A stretch of 64,000 nucleotides of DNA from Chroococcidiopsidaceae cyanobacterium YX2bin18 (GTDB taxonomy: Bacteria > Cyanobacteriota > Cyanobacteriia > Cyanobacteriales > Chroococcidiopsidaceae), in assembly GCA_030446505.1 (NCBI GenBank), contig JAUJND010000005.1:1-64000 (forward strand), given 5' to 3'. The notes beneath the pieces were generated by a model. That model saw nothing but the letters and a program-made list of their open reading frames with translations, was not told the DNA's origin and made no database searches. Numbering within the stretch: the first letter of the stretch is position 1; each line of letters begins with the position of its first letter. Below, in pieces: positions 1-9,256 of this stretch. A program made the translations under genes and the position numbers.

Positions 1-467
1 CTGTCTTTTAAAACAGTAACTCGGTAGTCTTTTAGCAGAGGCAATACTGTTTGAATTACTGCTTGTTGCTGGGCGAAACTGCTGTTCCCTTTATGAGGAA
101 GAAAATACCAATATAGCGGGATAGCTCCTTGCTGCCAAATAATGCTGACCATTAGCAAGTTTAATTCTCGCCACTGTGTTCGGTCAACTACAACAGTTAA
201 CTTTTTACTAGCTGAAAAGTAATTTGTCAGTAACTAGCTGCTCAGTGCAAACCAAACTGTTGAAATTGCTAACTTTGGAGATATCAAAAACCTTTGTAGT
301 TGGCGACGGCGGCTCTCAAATAAAATTGGTAATGGTAGATTGGCAGCAAGTCTTTCTAGCCGAACTTGTTTTTGCCCTTGTAGTAGTTCAATTAGGATAT
401 TTAGTACTATGTATTGATTTGCATCTAGTATAGAGCGCAGATGAGTCTGATAGAATTTAGGCAGCAT
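1..467 (-). pseudogene. IS4-like transposase fragment with in-frame stop
   Basis: The reading starts at 467 (MLPKFYQTHLRSILDANQ...) and resembles the N-terminus of cyanobacterial IS4-type transposases. It stops at TAG (234-236) after 77 residues. The same frame continues beyond the stop as LLTNYFSASKKLTVVVDRTQ, then a DDE-type stretch (WRELNLLMVSIIWQQ, LYWYFLPHKG), and runs off the window at base 1. The VVDRTQW segment carries the usual first catalytic Asp. The only visible lesion is the nonsense codon, so this copy should not make a full transposase. Family assignment rests on remembered sequence style, not on a search. Confidence 0.75.
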
Positions 468-813
468 TTTAAACGATACGCGGGCATTCTCAATAGAAGC
501 GCCTATCTTTTTTGCTCCAATGCTTCAAACCATTATCCAACTTTGCTTTTACCCCTCCTGTCACCCCATCAGATTTTGCTGTTAGTACTGCACAGATATT
601 TACGAATAACGTGCTAAAAGTTACGCTGAAGCAAATTTATTCCAAGTAGATTCCTCACAAGCTTTTTAGCAACTTTCGGCTAAAATCCTTGAAACCAACT
701 TCTGGCAAACCTTTCAGCGATTTTAAATCCCTATTTCTCAACAAGTCTAATGCTTTTGCTAGTCCCGTGGGTATAGAATCGTTAACTCAATGAAATTCAC
801 CTAGAGTAACCAG
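468..813. other. Intergenic, probable IS end
   Basis: There is no credible gene here. The part next to 467 is probably the left end of the IS4-like element. The rest is the upstream region of the DUF72 gene. I see no clear promoter or terminator. Confidence 0.4.
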
Positions 814-1581
814 ATGGGTGAAAAGCAAGATCGGGAATCACAATCCTTTGCATCAGTCTCCCAACTGCAAATCGGCACTAGTGGTTGGGTTTATCAGCAC
901 TGGATGGGTTTGTTCTATCCGCCGCAACTCTCTAGCGACAAGCAACTGTCATTTTATGCCCAGCACTTTCCCACAGTAGAAGTCAACTTCTCCTTCTATC
1001 GTCTGCCGGAGCGGTCCATATTTGAAACTTGGCGATCACAAACTCCAGAGGGATTTCTTTTTGCTGTTAAAGGTAGCCGCTACCTCACCCACATGAAGAA
1101 GTTGAAAGACCCTCAAGAGCCGCTAGAGCGCCTGATGGATCGGGTGTCAGGCTTGCAAGAAAAGCTCGGTCCCATTTTATTTCAGTTTCCTCACACGTGG
1201 TCTATTAATTTTGAGCGTCTTCAGTCTTTTTTAGAACTGCTCACCTCCTACCCACAACAACGTTATACATTTGAATTCCGTCACCAAAGCTGGCTGATTC
1301 CACAGGTGTACCAACTACTGGAGGGCGCGGGTGCAGCCCTCTGCCTGCCAGTAAGCCCAACAGTGCCACTCGATGTCTGCCTGACCACCTCTTGGACGTA
1401 TATCCGTATGCACAGTGGGCAATGGGGTATTGGCTACAGCGATGAGGAGCTGTCTAGCTGGGCAGCCCATATCCGTGGGTTTATTGCTCAAGGGATTGAT
1501 GTCTACGTATACTTCAACAACGACCCCGAAGGTCATGCTATCCGTGATAGCAAGCGCCTGTCTACTCTGCTGGTTTCTTGA
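814..1581 (+). CDS. DUF72 (YecE-like) domain protein
   Basis: This 255-residue protein has the DUF72 signatures: IGTSGWVYQHW near residue 21, the YAQHFPTVEVNFSFYRLP segment, FLFAVKGSRYLTHMKKL, GPILFQFP, and the C-terminal YVYFNNDPEGHAIRDSKRL. The family adopts a TIM-barrel-like fold, and its biochemical role is not established in general. The length is normal and the frame is intact. No signal peptide or membrane segment is seen, so it is probably cytoplasmic. It stands alone between a broken transposase and a MITE-like repeat, so the context gives no functional hint. Confidence 0.9.
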   Translation: MGEKQDRESQSFASVSQLQIGTSGWVYQHWMGLFYPPQLSSDKQLSFYAQHFPTVEVNFSFYRLPERSIFETWRSQTPEGFLFAVKGSRYLTHMKKLKDPQEPLERLMDRVSGLQEKLGPILFQFPHTWSINFERLQSFLELLTSYPQQRYTFEFRHQSWLIPQVYQLLEGAGAALCLPVSPTVPLDVCLTTSWTYIRMHSGQWGIGYSDEELSSWAAHIRGFIAQGIDVYVYFNNDPEGHAIRDSKRLSTLLVS

Positions 1582-1652
1582 CTTTAATGAAAGTGACCTT
1601 TTGTATTAATGCTAACAAAATAACTTAATACAAAATCATCCTTTAAGTGTAA

Positions 1653-1793
1653 GTAAGGGGATGTCTCAGAAGTATCTCTAGGTAACTCCCAACTGACCTA
1701 ATAATGGCTGAGTAGAGAGCGGCAAATCTGATTCTTTCGTTGAACTTCGATTCTCAAGAGGTAGCAATAAAGGCTTTTCAGACATCCTCTTAC
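1653..1793. repeat. 141-bp MITE-like element with terminal inverted repeats
   Basis: The left end GTAAGGGGATGTCT (1653-1666) is inverted at the right end as AGACATCCTCTTAC (1780-1793), with 13 of 14 positions complementary. The interior is non-coding. Size and ends suit a non-autonomous element mobilised by an IS. No matching full-length IS is visible in this window. Confidence 0.5.
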
Positions 1794-1872
1794 TGAAAAC
1801 TGTCGAGTTTTACAAGTTTAAAACTCAGAAATTTGATTCGGAGCAACACTAAGGGCTAGACTTCCAATCTCT

Positions 1873-1986
1873 TCAAAATCCCCAGCTAATAATGGCAGCA
1901 ATTAATAATCCTAAAGCTATGCCTTTCCAATCAAAATAAGAGGTAGGTTCACTATTCAGTAGTAGGTCCGTCGCTTTTTCTTCCAT
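1873..1986 (-). CDS. Possible 37-residue single-membrane-span protein
   Basis: This is a short ATG-started frame that ends at TGA (1873-1875). It encodes an acidic, polar head (MEEKATDLLLNSEPTS) followed by YFDWKGIALGLLIAAIISWG, a typical single transmembrane helix with aromatic and Gly caps. The amino-acid pattern looks like a real cyanobacterial small membrane protein rather than chance. There is, however, no strong ribosome-binding site, and I cannot name a family. It is the only gene-like feature between 1794 and 2303. Confidence 0.35.
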   Translation of the reverse strand: MEEKATDLLLNSEPTSYFDWKGIALGLLIAAIISWGF

Positions 1987-2303
1987 AAAAGAATCTGCTT
2001 AAATAAATGGCGCACTCCAAAGTAACCATTTTCTTTTTTGAAAGGAGATTTGCCTTTGGTAGTGCTTGGTATCACCACTTTTGAATCAGTGCTAACCTTA
2101 CCTGCTGCCTAGCCTGAGTATTCACAGGCGCATCCCATCAAAACGTCAGATTATTTGCTGTTGAAAGCCATACATTCAATAACTAAGAGATTCGCTATGG
2201 TAAGAAGGGTGTTAAGAAAAGTTTCTAAAGCTATTCTAGCTAATTTCCGTTTGCTCTTTTCTAATTGAGTAGGGTAACTGGGATGGTGATTGACATTAGG
2301 TAA

Positions 2304-3185
2304 ATGCCTCTTAAAACAGTGCGAAAAATTATTTTGGCGCTCACCCTTACACTTCTTGCTTTTATGACATCACTTGTACTTGCAACTGGACGGGTTGAAC
2401 CTATTAATGAGCTGAATATATTTGGGGACAGTCTTTCGGATGTTGGTCAAGTGTTTCAGGCGACGGGCGGAATGTATCCACCCAACCCTACCTACTTTCA
2501 GGGACGTTACTCAAATGGTCGGGTTTGGGTTGAGTATCTTGCCGACCGCCTCCATCTCTCTTCCAGGCAAACCAACAATTTTGCTTACGGAGGCGCTACT
2601 ACAGGCAGTGACCGTAACAGTCTTGTACCTGGTTTGCTGACACAGGTTCAGTTGTTTACAAAGACACATCAACAAACAAACCCAAATGCATTATATGTAC
2701 TGTGGGCAGGGGCAAATGACTACTTGCAAGGCGTAAGCAATGCAACTGTCCCCGTTGAAAATGTGGCGAGGGCAATCACCTCTCTCGCCGATATGGGTGC
2801 AAAAAATATCTTGGTGGCAAATTTGCCAGATTTAGGACAGTTACCAGCTACACGAATCAGTAATAATTCTCTAAGCCTTAGTGGATTAGCACAAGCACAT
2901 AATCAACGCTTGAGGCGATCCCTGAAGCTGTTGAGTCAGCAGTATCCTGACCTTCAAATTGTCACAATGGATGCAAATAAGCTTTACTTTGAAGCAAGCG
3001 CGAATCCAGCAGCGTTTTGTTTTACCAATGTTATCAATGCGTGTCTATCTGGTACTCACGCCTGTAGTAACCCAGATCAACATTTGTTCTGGGACAGCAT
3101 TCATCCAACAACTGTGGCGCACCGGATTTTAGCAGAACGCGCCTTTTCTGTGCTGAAGACCGGACACCTTACCGCTTCCCGGTAA
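2304..3185 (+). CDS. Secreted SGNH/GDSL-family lipase/esterase
   Basis: Residues 1-28 form a signal peptide (KTVRKII then a hydrophobic core ending ATG). The catalytic block I GDSLSD is at residues 41-46 with nucleophile Ser43. A GAND block (WAGANDYL) follows mid-protein. The final block DSIHPT supplies Asp264 and His267. This is the complete SGNH hydrolase set, close to the thermolabile-hemolysin/lecithinase-like branch. A lipid or acyl ester substrate outside the cytoplasm is inferred. The 293-residue length is normal. Its 3' end overlaps the convergent alpha/beta hydrolase gene by 17 bases, so the two transcripts would overlap. Confidence 0.85.
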   Translation: MPLKTVRKIILALTLTLLAFMTSLVLATGRVEPINELNIFGDSLSDVGQVFQATGGMYPPNPTYFQGRYSNGRVWVEYLADRLHLSSRQTNNFAYGGATTGSDRNSLVPGLLTQVQLFTKTHQQTNPNALYVLWAGANDYLQGVSNATVPVENVARAITSLADMGAKNILVANLPDLGQLPATRISNNSLSLSGLAQAHNQRLRRSLKLLSQQYPDLQIVTMDANKLYFEASANPAAFCFTNVINACLSGTHACSNPDQHLFWDSIHPTTVAHRILAERAFSVLKTGHLTASR

Positions 3186-4002
3186 ACCACTCGATTGCTT
3201 GATAAGCAATATTTGACGGCACCGTATGGGGACCGTCGAACTCTTGATAAAGCACGTCATAACCAGCACGAGTAAGCTGCGGCACAAGCTTACGGCTACA
3301 TCTGTCGATTGGTAGAACCTTATCTCGTGTGCCGTGCGAGATAAACAGGCGTGGCTTCCCCTGCTGTCGAGCTGGAGCCATAAACCCTGGTGAGAAAGCT
3401 ATGACATGGGTGAACAGGTCGCCGTTGGTGATGCCGACACTCAGCGCATAGGAAGCACCGTCAGAGAAGCCCCCTACTGCAACACGATTTGAGTCTACAG
3501 CGTAGCGGCTGAACATCTTCTTCAGCGCAGTATCAATCAAAGCAATATCGGGACCGTACTGACCAAAGATCATATCCCAGGTTCTTTGGCGCGAGGCAGG
3601 CGCAAGTAGGATTAACCCAGCTGCATCGGCAAGGGGCATTAACAGCTTCAAGCCACCGCGTGCATCACCTGAAGCACCGTGCAGCAGCACCGCTAGTGGT
3701 GCTGGCTGCTTCACTTGATAAGTTGGGGGTACGTAGAGTAGAGCATCACGCTTTTCTGAAAGCTCTAGAGATTGCAGACCGTGTGGTGCTTCTGTCGTCG
3801 TCTGTATCGGTCGTGCTAGGAGAAGTCCCGCTTCTGCCGCCTGTGGGTCCTGTAACTTTTGCCTATCTGTTTTCATCGATATACCTCTATTTATCCGCTC
3901 AGTAGCACACGCCGTTCCCATTCCCACAGTTATGCCTGCCCCCCAGAGCCTGAATAAGTGCCGCCGTGTTAACCGTGTACGAGTGTTGATATTCTGCTTC
4001 AC
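3169..4002 (-). CDS. Exported PHB-depolymerase-like alpha/beta hydrolase
   Basis: The N-terminus carries a twin-arginine-like motif (TRRHLFRLWGAG, Arg13-Arg14) followed by a hydrophobic stretch and GTACA, so export by Tat, possibly as a lipoprotein, is likely. The fold signatures are PLAVLLHGASGDARG (oxyanion region), VAVGGFSDGAS (G-x-S-x-G nucleophile elbow), FISHGTRDKVLP (acid) and FDGPHTVP (His). This layout matches PHB depolymerase/LpqC-type esterases. The natural substrate is unknown. It is convergent with the upstream GDSL gene and codirectional with a second Tat-exported GDSL enzyme 331 bp away, which makes a small cluster of secreted esterases. Confidence 0.85.
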   Translation of the reverse strand: MKQNINTRTRLTRRHLFRLWGAGITVGMGTACATERINRGISMKTDRQKLQDPQAAEAGLLLARPIQTTTEAPHGLQSLELSEKRDALLYVPPTYQVKQPAPLAVLLHGASGDARGGLKLLMPLADAAGLILLAPASRQRTWDMIFGQYGPDIALIDTALKKMFSRYAVDSNRVAVGGFSDGASYALSVGITNGDLFTHVIAFSPGFMAPARQQGKPRLFISHGTRDKVLPIDRCSRKLVPQLTRAGYDVLYQEFDGPHTVPSNIAYQAIEWFTGKR

Positions 4003-4333
4003 TACAATTGCTTAAAAGTGGTTTTAGTAACGACTCTTGCCTAAAGCTTGGGAGCAAAACAACACACTCGCGTCTCTGCTGCTATTATGCATAGGCTCAA
4101 AGGACAACAAAGCCGTGTTGTTACATTATTCTAAAAATGCTCTTTGGCTTCTCTGTTCTTCCAAGCAGATAGTGTTGGCTGATCTAGAGGTCTGTCTTAA
4201 GCTTGAATCAATATTAAGTTGCCCTGTATTCTTTTTCACCCTTGGGTACTCGCTTGATATATAGAATTAGCTCTCTAGTAAGCAGAAGAAGCATTTCTCT
4301 GCCATACAGTTGTTTTGGGATTTTGGGAGCAGG
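4003..4333. other. Intergenic, no supported gene
   Basis: A 75-codon plus-strand frame (4037-4264) is present. It starts poorly, has no recognisable domain and lies between two minus-strand genes, so I do not call it. Confidence 0.4.
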
Positions 4334-5056
4334 TTATACCTTTCCCACTATATAGGGGAGAAAAGCACGCCGTACCTCAGATGCACCACGCAAGCTCGGC
4401 TCAATCGTCGCCGTGAACCACGAGGGATCACCTGCCAAAAAGTGAGCATGGAGATCGACTAAATGCCCATAGCGGTTTGCAACCTTTCCAATTACGGTGT
4501 TGACGCGCTGAAGATTGGTGCGCCCAACAGTCGGGTCTACACCTAGAAAGTTGCGTCTGTCATCACCGAAGGTCGGGTCGTACACGTTGCCCAGTAGCAC
4601 TGGCCGGATGGGAAGCTGTTGCACGAATTCGTCGAGCGCATTCGCAAATACTGCAATCCCTTCTCCTGCATCGTGGATTAACCCGCGCAAGAGATCGTTA
4701 CCGCCGATTGTAATCAACGCGATTGCCTGCCCTTCAATATGCAGCCCCTGTGCCTGTGACCGCAGACCAGTAATGGTTGCACCATCACGCGCACGGTGTT
4801 CCAGGCGGGCAGTCCCGCGTGATTCCAAGTCCTGACCATGAAATTCGGGAAACAGGTGATCATCATTGCGGACGAGCAGTTGCCCTGGATGAACACCGAA
4901 CTCGTTGTACCGCGCACAATCAAGAATGGAGTCGCCAAAAGTATACAGTGTAACCATCGTTTGCTCACGCTGAACGTAGTAGAGAAGTCCTACTAGACCA
5001 GCCCCTCCAGCAATAACGTGAATAAATTCTCGCCGTGTTGGGTGGAACGAACTCAC
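4334..5056 (-). CDS. Tat-exported SGNH/GDSL hydrolase
   Basis: The protein begins with a clear Tat leader (PTRREFIHVIAGGAGLVGLL, Arg8-Arg9). Catalytic block I is GDSILD at residues 41-46 with Ser43. The GGNDLL motif follows near residue 120. The C-terminal half (VDLHAHFLAGDPSWF and IEPSLRGASEVRR) is typical of a cyanobacterial and actinobacterial SGNH subfamily, and the usual Asp-x-x-His may be served by DLHAH. An esterase acting outside the cytoplasm is inferred and its substrate is unknown. The 240-residue frame is intact. It lies next to the IS5 right at 5154. Confidence 0.8.
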   Translation of the reverse strand: MSSFHPTRREFIHVIAGGAGLVGLLYYVQREQTMVTLYTFGDSILDCARYNEFGVHPGQLLVRNDDHLFPEFHGQDLESRGTARLEHRARDGATITGLRSQAQGLHIEGQAIALITIGGNDLLRGLIHDAGEGIAVFANALDEFVQQLPIRPVLLGNVYDPTFGDDRRNFLGVDPTVGRTNLQRVNTVIGKVANRYGHLVDLHAHFLAGDPSWFTATIEPSLRGASEVRRAFLPYIVGKV

Positions 5057-5153
5057 TAAACTCCTCTCCTAATCAGAGGCTAACATAACAGTGGAAAACT
5101 CTAGAACTTGTGGATAAACCTCTAGATATGGCTAGTTAAATACATATTACAAA

Positions 5154-6223
5154 GGCTTTGTTGCATGAATCAATAAAAGCGAGTTGTTCCCCTGTTGTAA
5201 AGTGATAAATTAGCGCTCTACTTTGTAGGTATCAGGATTGCTCATTTGAATCATGCGGTTAAGCACTGCACACTGAAGGAATAACTCTACTGCCTGTTGC
5301 TCAAAGCAGTCGTCGTAGCTTGCCACTCAAAGAGACTTTTAAGACGAAAGATAGTGTTTTCAACGATTGAGCGCCTGTGGTAGTTGCTCTGGCGTTGCCA
5401 CTTAGCTCGTCCGATTTGATGAATGTGTCGGAGATTTTCATCCCTTGAGTATGAGTGAGCATGACACCGTTGTTTTGGATACGCGCTCCTTGACGTGGTG
5501 GAATAGCAGCTCGCGCTTGCTTGTCGGCAATGGCATCATAGCAGGAGCGTTGGTCGTAAGCTCCATCTGCACTTACTTGTTCAATCTCATCAACAATATT
5601 TTGAAGTAACTCTGGCAGTGCTGCACCATCACTAACATTATTCGTGCTAGCCATCGCAGTCAGTATTTCCCCTGTTGCTTCATCAACTCCCAGGTGCAGT
5701 TTCCTCCATGTTCGCCGCTGTGCGCTACCATGCTGTCTTACTTGCCACTCTCCTTCCTCGTACACCTTGACTCCGGTAGAATCCACTACTACATGACGTG
5801 AAAAGCCTGTCTTGATTATTGGTAATTCTACCTCTAGTTTTCCTAGCCGTCGTGACAATGTGCTGTGGTCGGGGACTGATAAATTCACACCCATCAACTC
5901 GAACAGTGACTCTAAAAACCCTGTGTTTGTCCTCCTGCCAAGTGAAACAACGATTGAATTGTTCCCATAGTGGCGATTGCCACATCCGTGTAATTTAGCG
6001 ATGCCCCACGAAGCCCCGTCTTCTCCTGCTCAACCAATTCTCTAGCACCTTCTCACTTATCCAAAACGTCAGATTACCCCTCAGTTTGAGGGCAGCATTG
6101 TACTCTTTCCAGTTCCGAATTCGGTATTGCTGTCTAGCTGGCTTTGGCATTGTTGAGTAGACCTTTTTACTCCTCAACACCTAACACACTCACTCCATAC
6201 ATGACTATTTATGCAACAAAGCC
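5154..6223 (-). mobile_element. IS5-type insertion sequence, 1070 bp
   Basis: Perfect 13-bp terminal inverted repeats bound the element: GGCTTTGTTGCAT (5154-5166) and ATGCAACAAAGCC (6211-6223). The right end interrupts an IS630 transposase exactly after the codons for IDNASFHHS. The other half of that IS630 is not present on the left side, and I see no target duplication, so a deletion followed or accompanied the insertion. Confidence 0.85.
5210..6150 (-). pseudogene. IS5-family transposase, multiply frameshifted
   Basis: The start is MPKPARQQYRIRNW at 6150. The N-terminal part runs to LTFWISEKVLENWL, then the frame breaks and resumes as NYTDVAIATMGTIQSLFHLAG. It breaks again near 5925 and resumes in the long frame MGVNLSVPDHSTLSRRLG...VVVDSTGVKVY (first DDE Asp) through SADGAYDQ. 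A further shift near 5445 leads to RDENLRHIHQIGRAKWQ, and a last one to CFEQQAVELFLQCAVLNRM. I count at least four single-base lesions. The encoded family is certain from the DSTGVK and HRRSIVEN motifs. This copy is inactive as read. Confidence 0.85.
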
Positions 6224-6951
6224 GGAGTGGTGAAAACTAGCATTATCAATCACGATGATATCTCCAAGTTGCAGTTGCGGTAGTAGACACTGCTCTAACC
6301 ACACCTCAAACAAGTCTCGATTGCACGAGCCGACAAACGTCATAGGCGCAAATAGCGTGCTTTGCTTGAGGGCAGCAATCCAACTGATTCGCTCGGTTCG
6401 TCTGCCAAACTTGAGAAGGTTTGTTTGCGGAGGAATTATTCCCCGCAAAAACCGCGGCATGAAAGCGTTGCCCAACTTTGCTGTAGCCGTACGGATAATC
6501 ATCCCGATTGTCGATGAAGCGGGCATCGACATAGACCACTTGTGCGGCAGATTTGGTCTTCAATCGTTCCTGGAACTCGAGCGCTTGTGCTCATCGCGCT
6601 CACGCTCACGCCGTAGGTCTTTTTTACGACTAATTCCCAGCTTTAAGCGCTGCACTGATATTTTGCTGCGTCACGCCTTCGCCCCATAACTTCCCCAATT
6701 GCGCTTGCGTCTTGCCGCCATGCTGCTCAATAAACGCCTTCAAAGCGTTCCCAGTCAGTGATTTTATGCCGACATCCCTGCTGGTAATTCGTAATCGCTC
6801 GACAGTTTCCGGTTTCCTGTTCACGTTTGAGCCACAGGTCGAGCGTGTTGCGGCTGATGTGAAGCATTCTGCTCACATCGGTTTTGCGTTCTCCACGTTT
6901 CACAGCAGCAAGGGCTTTTTGGCGCAAATCGTCGCTGTACGGGGCGGGTAT
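6224..6951 (-). pseudogene. IS630-family transposase, N-terminal remnant
   Basis: The reading begins around PAPYSDDLRQKALAAVKRGE, where the expected start ATG reads ATA at 6951. It continues through a helix-turn-helix (TDVSRMLHISRNTLDLWLKR), shifts frame near 6815 into a second HTH region (IKSLTGNALKAFIEQHGGKT), then reaches the DDE part VVYVDARFIDNRDDYPYGYS, FVGSCNRDLFEVWLEQ and GDIIVIDNASFHHS. It is cut at that point by the IS5 inverted repeat. The C-terminal third with the last acidic residue is missing, so it is dead. Confidence 0.8.
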
Positions 6952-7798
6952 AGCGGCTCCTCAATGCTCGTTTGTTCCTCCTATAACGTCCTAATACACC
7001 TTAGTAGAGCTATAAATGGATGCACAGGTATAGAGGAATTTCGGAGCAATTTCTAGACAATGACTCAACTATACTAAGATGACGCGATCGTCCTTCAGCT
7101 TTTTGCTTGATAAAGCGCTTTATCGGCAGCAGCAACGAGTATGCTAGGACAAGATTTATTGTCAGGAACAATGCTAGCTACTCCTAAACTTAGACTAAGG
7201 TTTTGGTAAATTTGAGAGCTAGCGTGAACAATCTTTAGAGCATGAATTTCAGAGCGAACTTTTTCTGCTACTTGAACAGCGGCTTCGGCTGTTGTATGCG
7301 GTAGAATTACAGCAAATTCTTCTCCTCCATAACGAGCAACTAAATCCGCCGAGCGCTTCACAGCATCACTGATTGCTTTAGCAACCTGCTGCAAACACTC
7401 ATCACCTGCTTGATGACCATAAGTGTCGTTGTAGGTTTTGAAGAAGTCGATGTCGCACAGAATCAAAGATAAAGGTGCTTGCTCCCGTGCTAGCCGTCGC
7501 CACTCTTGGTCTAGGCACTCATCAAACCGACGACGGTTCGCTAATTGTGTCAAGCTATCTAAAGATGCTATGTGTTGTTGCTCGTTGGTTTGCTACTTGT
7601 AACTGTTGATAAAGCTCAGATTGCTGAATAGCGATCGCTACTTGCGTTGCTAACCGCTTGAGCAAATCGATCTCAAATTGCTGCCAAAGGCGAGCTGCTC
7701 TACACTGATGAGCGACTAATAGCCCCCATAAATCTTCACCTTGCAGGATTAAAAGATTTCACCAAGTTGGCTCTGACCTGAAGATCAGTTAATAAATC

Positions 7799-8550
7799 GG
7801 CGTTGCTGAATGAAAGTATGAATCAATGAGGAACAGGGACATCCCAGAATTTGAGATAGTGAAGTAACAATCGGATTGAGTGCCTCAGCATCTGCTCTGA
7901 CTTGGAATATAAGGGTCTTGCGATGTAGCCGAGCAAGATAGTGTCTCAACCTTGTGTTTTCACTCTCAACCCGCGTCATGTAAGTCTTGCTCACAATCTG
8001 ATCTCCCGCTGGAATAAAGCCAGGATAAACAGACCATCCATCCGTAACATAGAAGTAACATTGCCATGGTCTCACAATTGCCCATAGTGGCTCAAAAGTT
8101 TTTGCACTATGGTCGCCTAACACCCAACCTAAAATTCCTGAACTGAAGTGATTTACTGCCGTCCAGAGCCAGATTTTGTTTTTTTCGAGCCAACGAAGGT
8201 TTCCAATTCATCCAGTTCTCCGACTTCGGGAATCATTTCTGGAGCGTAGGCATCGGGGAGATTTTCTCCTACTTGCTTGACCCAGTAAATTACGGTAGTG
8301 TGATGCACCCTTTAACCCGTTCAATTCCACGAAAACCCATGCCATTGACGTACATTTTCAAGCATTCCTCTTTGACTTCATCGCTGTAGCCTCTCGATGT
8401 CTCATCACGTTCAACGAATTGTCGCCCACAATCTACACAAATGTGGTTTTGTTTACCTCGCTTGATTCCATTCTTGCGGATATGCGTTGATTGGCACTCT
8501 GGACATTGCATTGACGCTTCCCTCCATTCATACCTCTATTATGCAACGCC
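7799..8550 (-). mobile_element. IS1-family insertion sequence, 752 bp, with 8-bp target duplication
   Basis: The ends are GGCGTTGC (7799-7806) and its complement GCAACGCC (8543-8550). The flanks carry the direct repeat AATAAATC at 7791-7798 and 8551-8558, an exact 8-bp target-site duplication. Removing the IS and one repeat restores the GAF reading VDLLTDLQVRANLV in the host gene. Confidence 0.92.
7823..8511 (-). pseudogene. IS1-family transposase, two frameshifts
   Basis: The N-terminus MQCPECQSTHIRKNGIKRGK with CxxC pairs is the InsA-like zinc-binding head, followed by an HTH. The frame breaks near RVKG (about 8310) and resumes as HHTTVIYWVKQVGENLPD and DELETFVGSKKNKIW. It then passes through LGDHSAKTFEPLW and a second lesion near 7910, and resumes as YSKSEQMLRHSIRLLLHYLK with a normal stop at 7823. 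The element ends are intact, so the transposase decayed after insertion or the reads contain indels. Confidence 0.85.
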
Positions 8551-9256
8551 AATAAATCAACGTGACATACAGATAAACCTGCTGTGGAGATATCTGCCGT
8601 AGCTTGGACACGACCTTGTTTATAGAGCTGGCGACCATGAGGTCCTACGAAGTAGGAGTCTTTAATTTTCCTCCCCAAAATAGGAAGCCACCCAGGAGCA
8701 ACAGATTCTACAGTTACAACTCCACTCCAGTCTGGTTCAAAACGATAAATGAATACCCGTTCTGTTTGGAGAAATTGCTGCACCTGGGTCACTGTGGTAT
8801 TAAGAATCTCCTCCAGATTTAAGGAGGAGCGGATGCGTTGTGCCATCATCACCAACAGCCGCTCCCGCTCGGTTTGCTGTTTTAGAGCTACTTCCACCCG
8901 CTTACGCTCGCTGATGTCACGTTCGATAGATATCCAGTGAGTGTAACAGCCCATTTCATCTGCTACTGGCACAAGGTTAAGCTCTATCCAGCACTCGGAG
9001 CCATCTTGACTGTAGTTAATAAACTCGGCGCAAATAGGCTGCCACTTTGCAAGTGCTGTGCGAAATTGAGCGATAACTGCCGGGTTTGTTTTTGCTGCTT
9101 TCAGAATACCTATATTGCCTAACAGTTCCTCAACACTGTATGCAGTTATGTGTGTGGCGGGTTGGTTGACAGATAAATACTGTAGCTTCGGCTTGTTAAC
9201 AGCATCAGCCTCAGCGAGCAGAACCGTATCATTACAGTCGAACATTTGCTTCAGTC

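Noticed and set aside
4037-4264. 75-codon plus-strand ORF between two hydrolase genes
   Set aside because: No domain, no ribosome-binding site, odd composition for this genome.
8310-8330. Programmed -1 frameshift of IS1 transposase
   Set aside because: The sense break does not sit at an A-rich slippery site between InsA and InsB, and a second unrelated shift follows, so decay or error is likelier.
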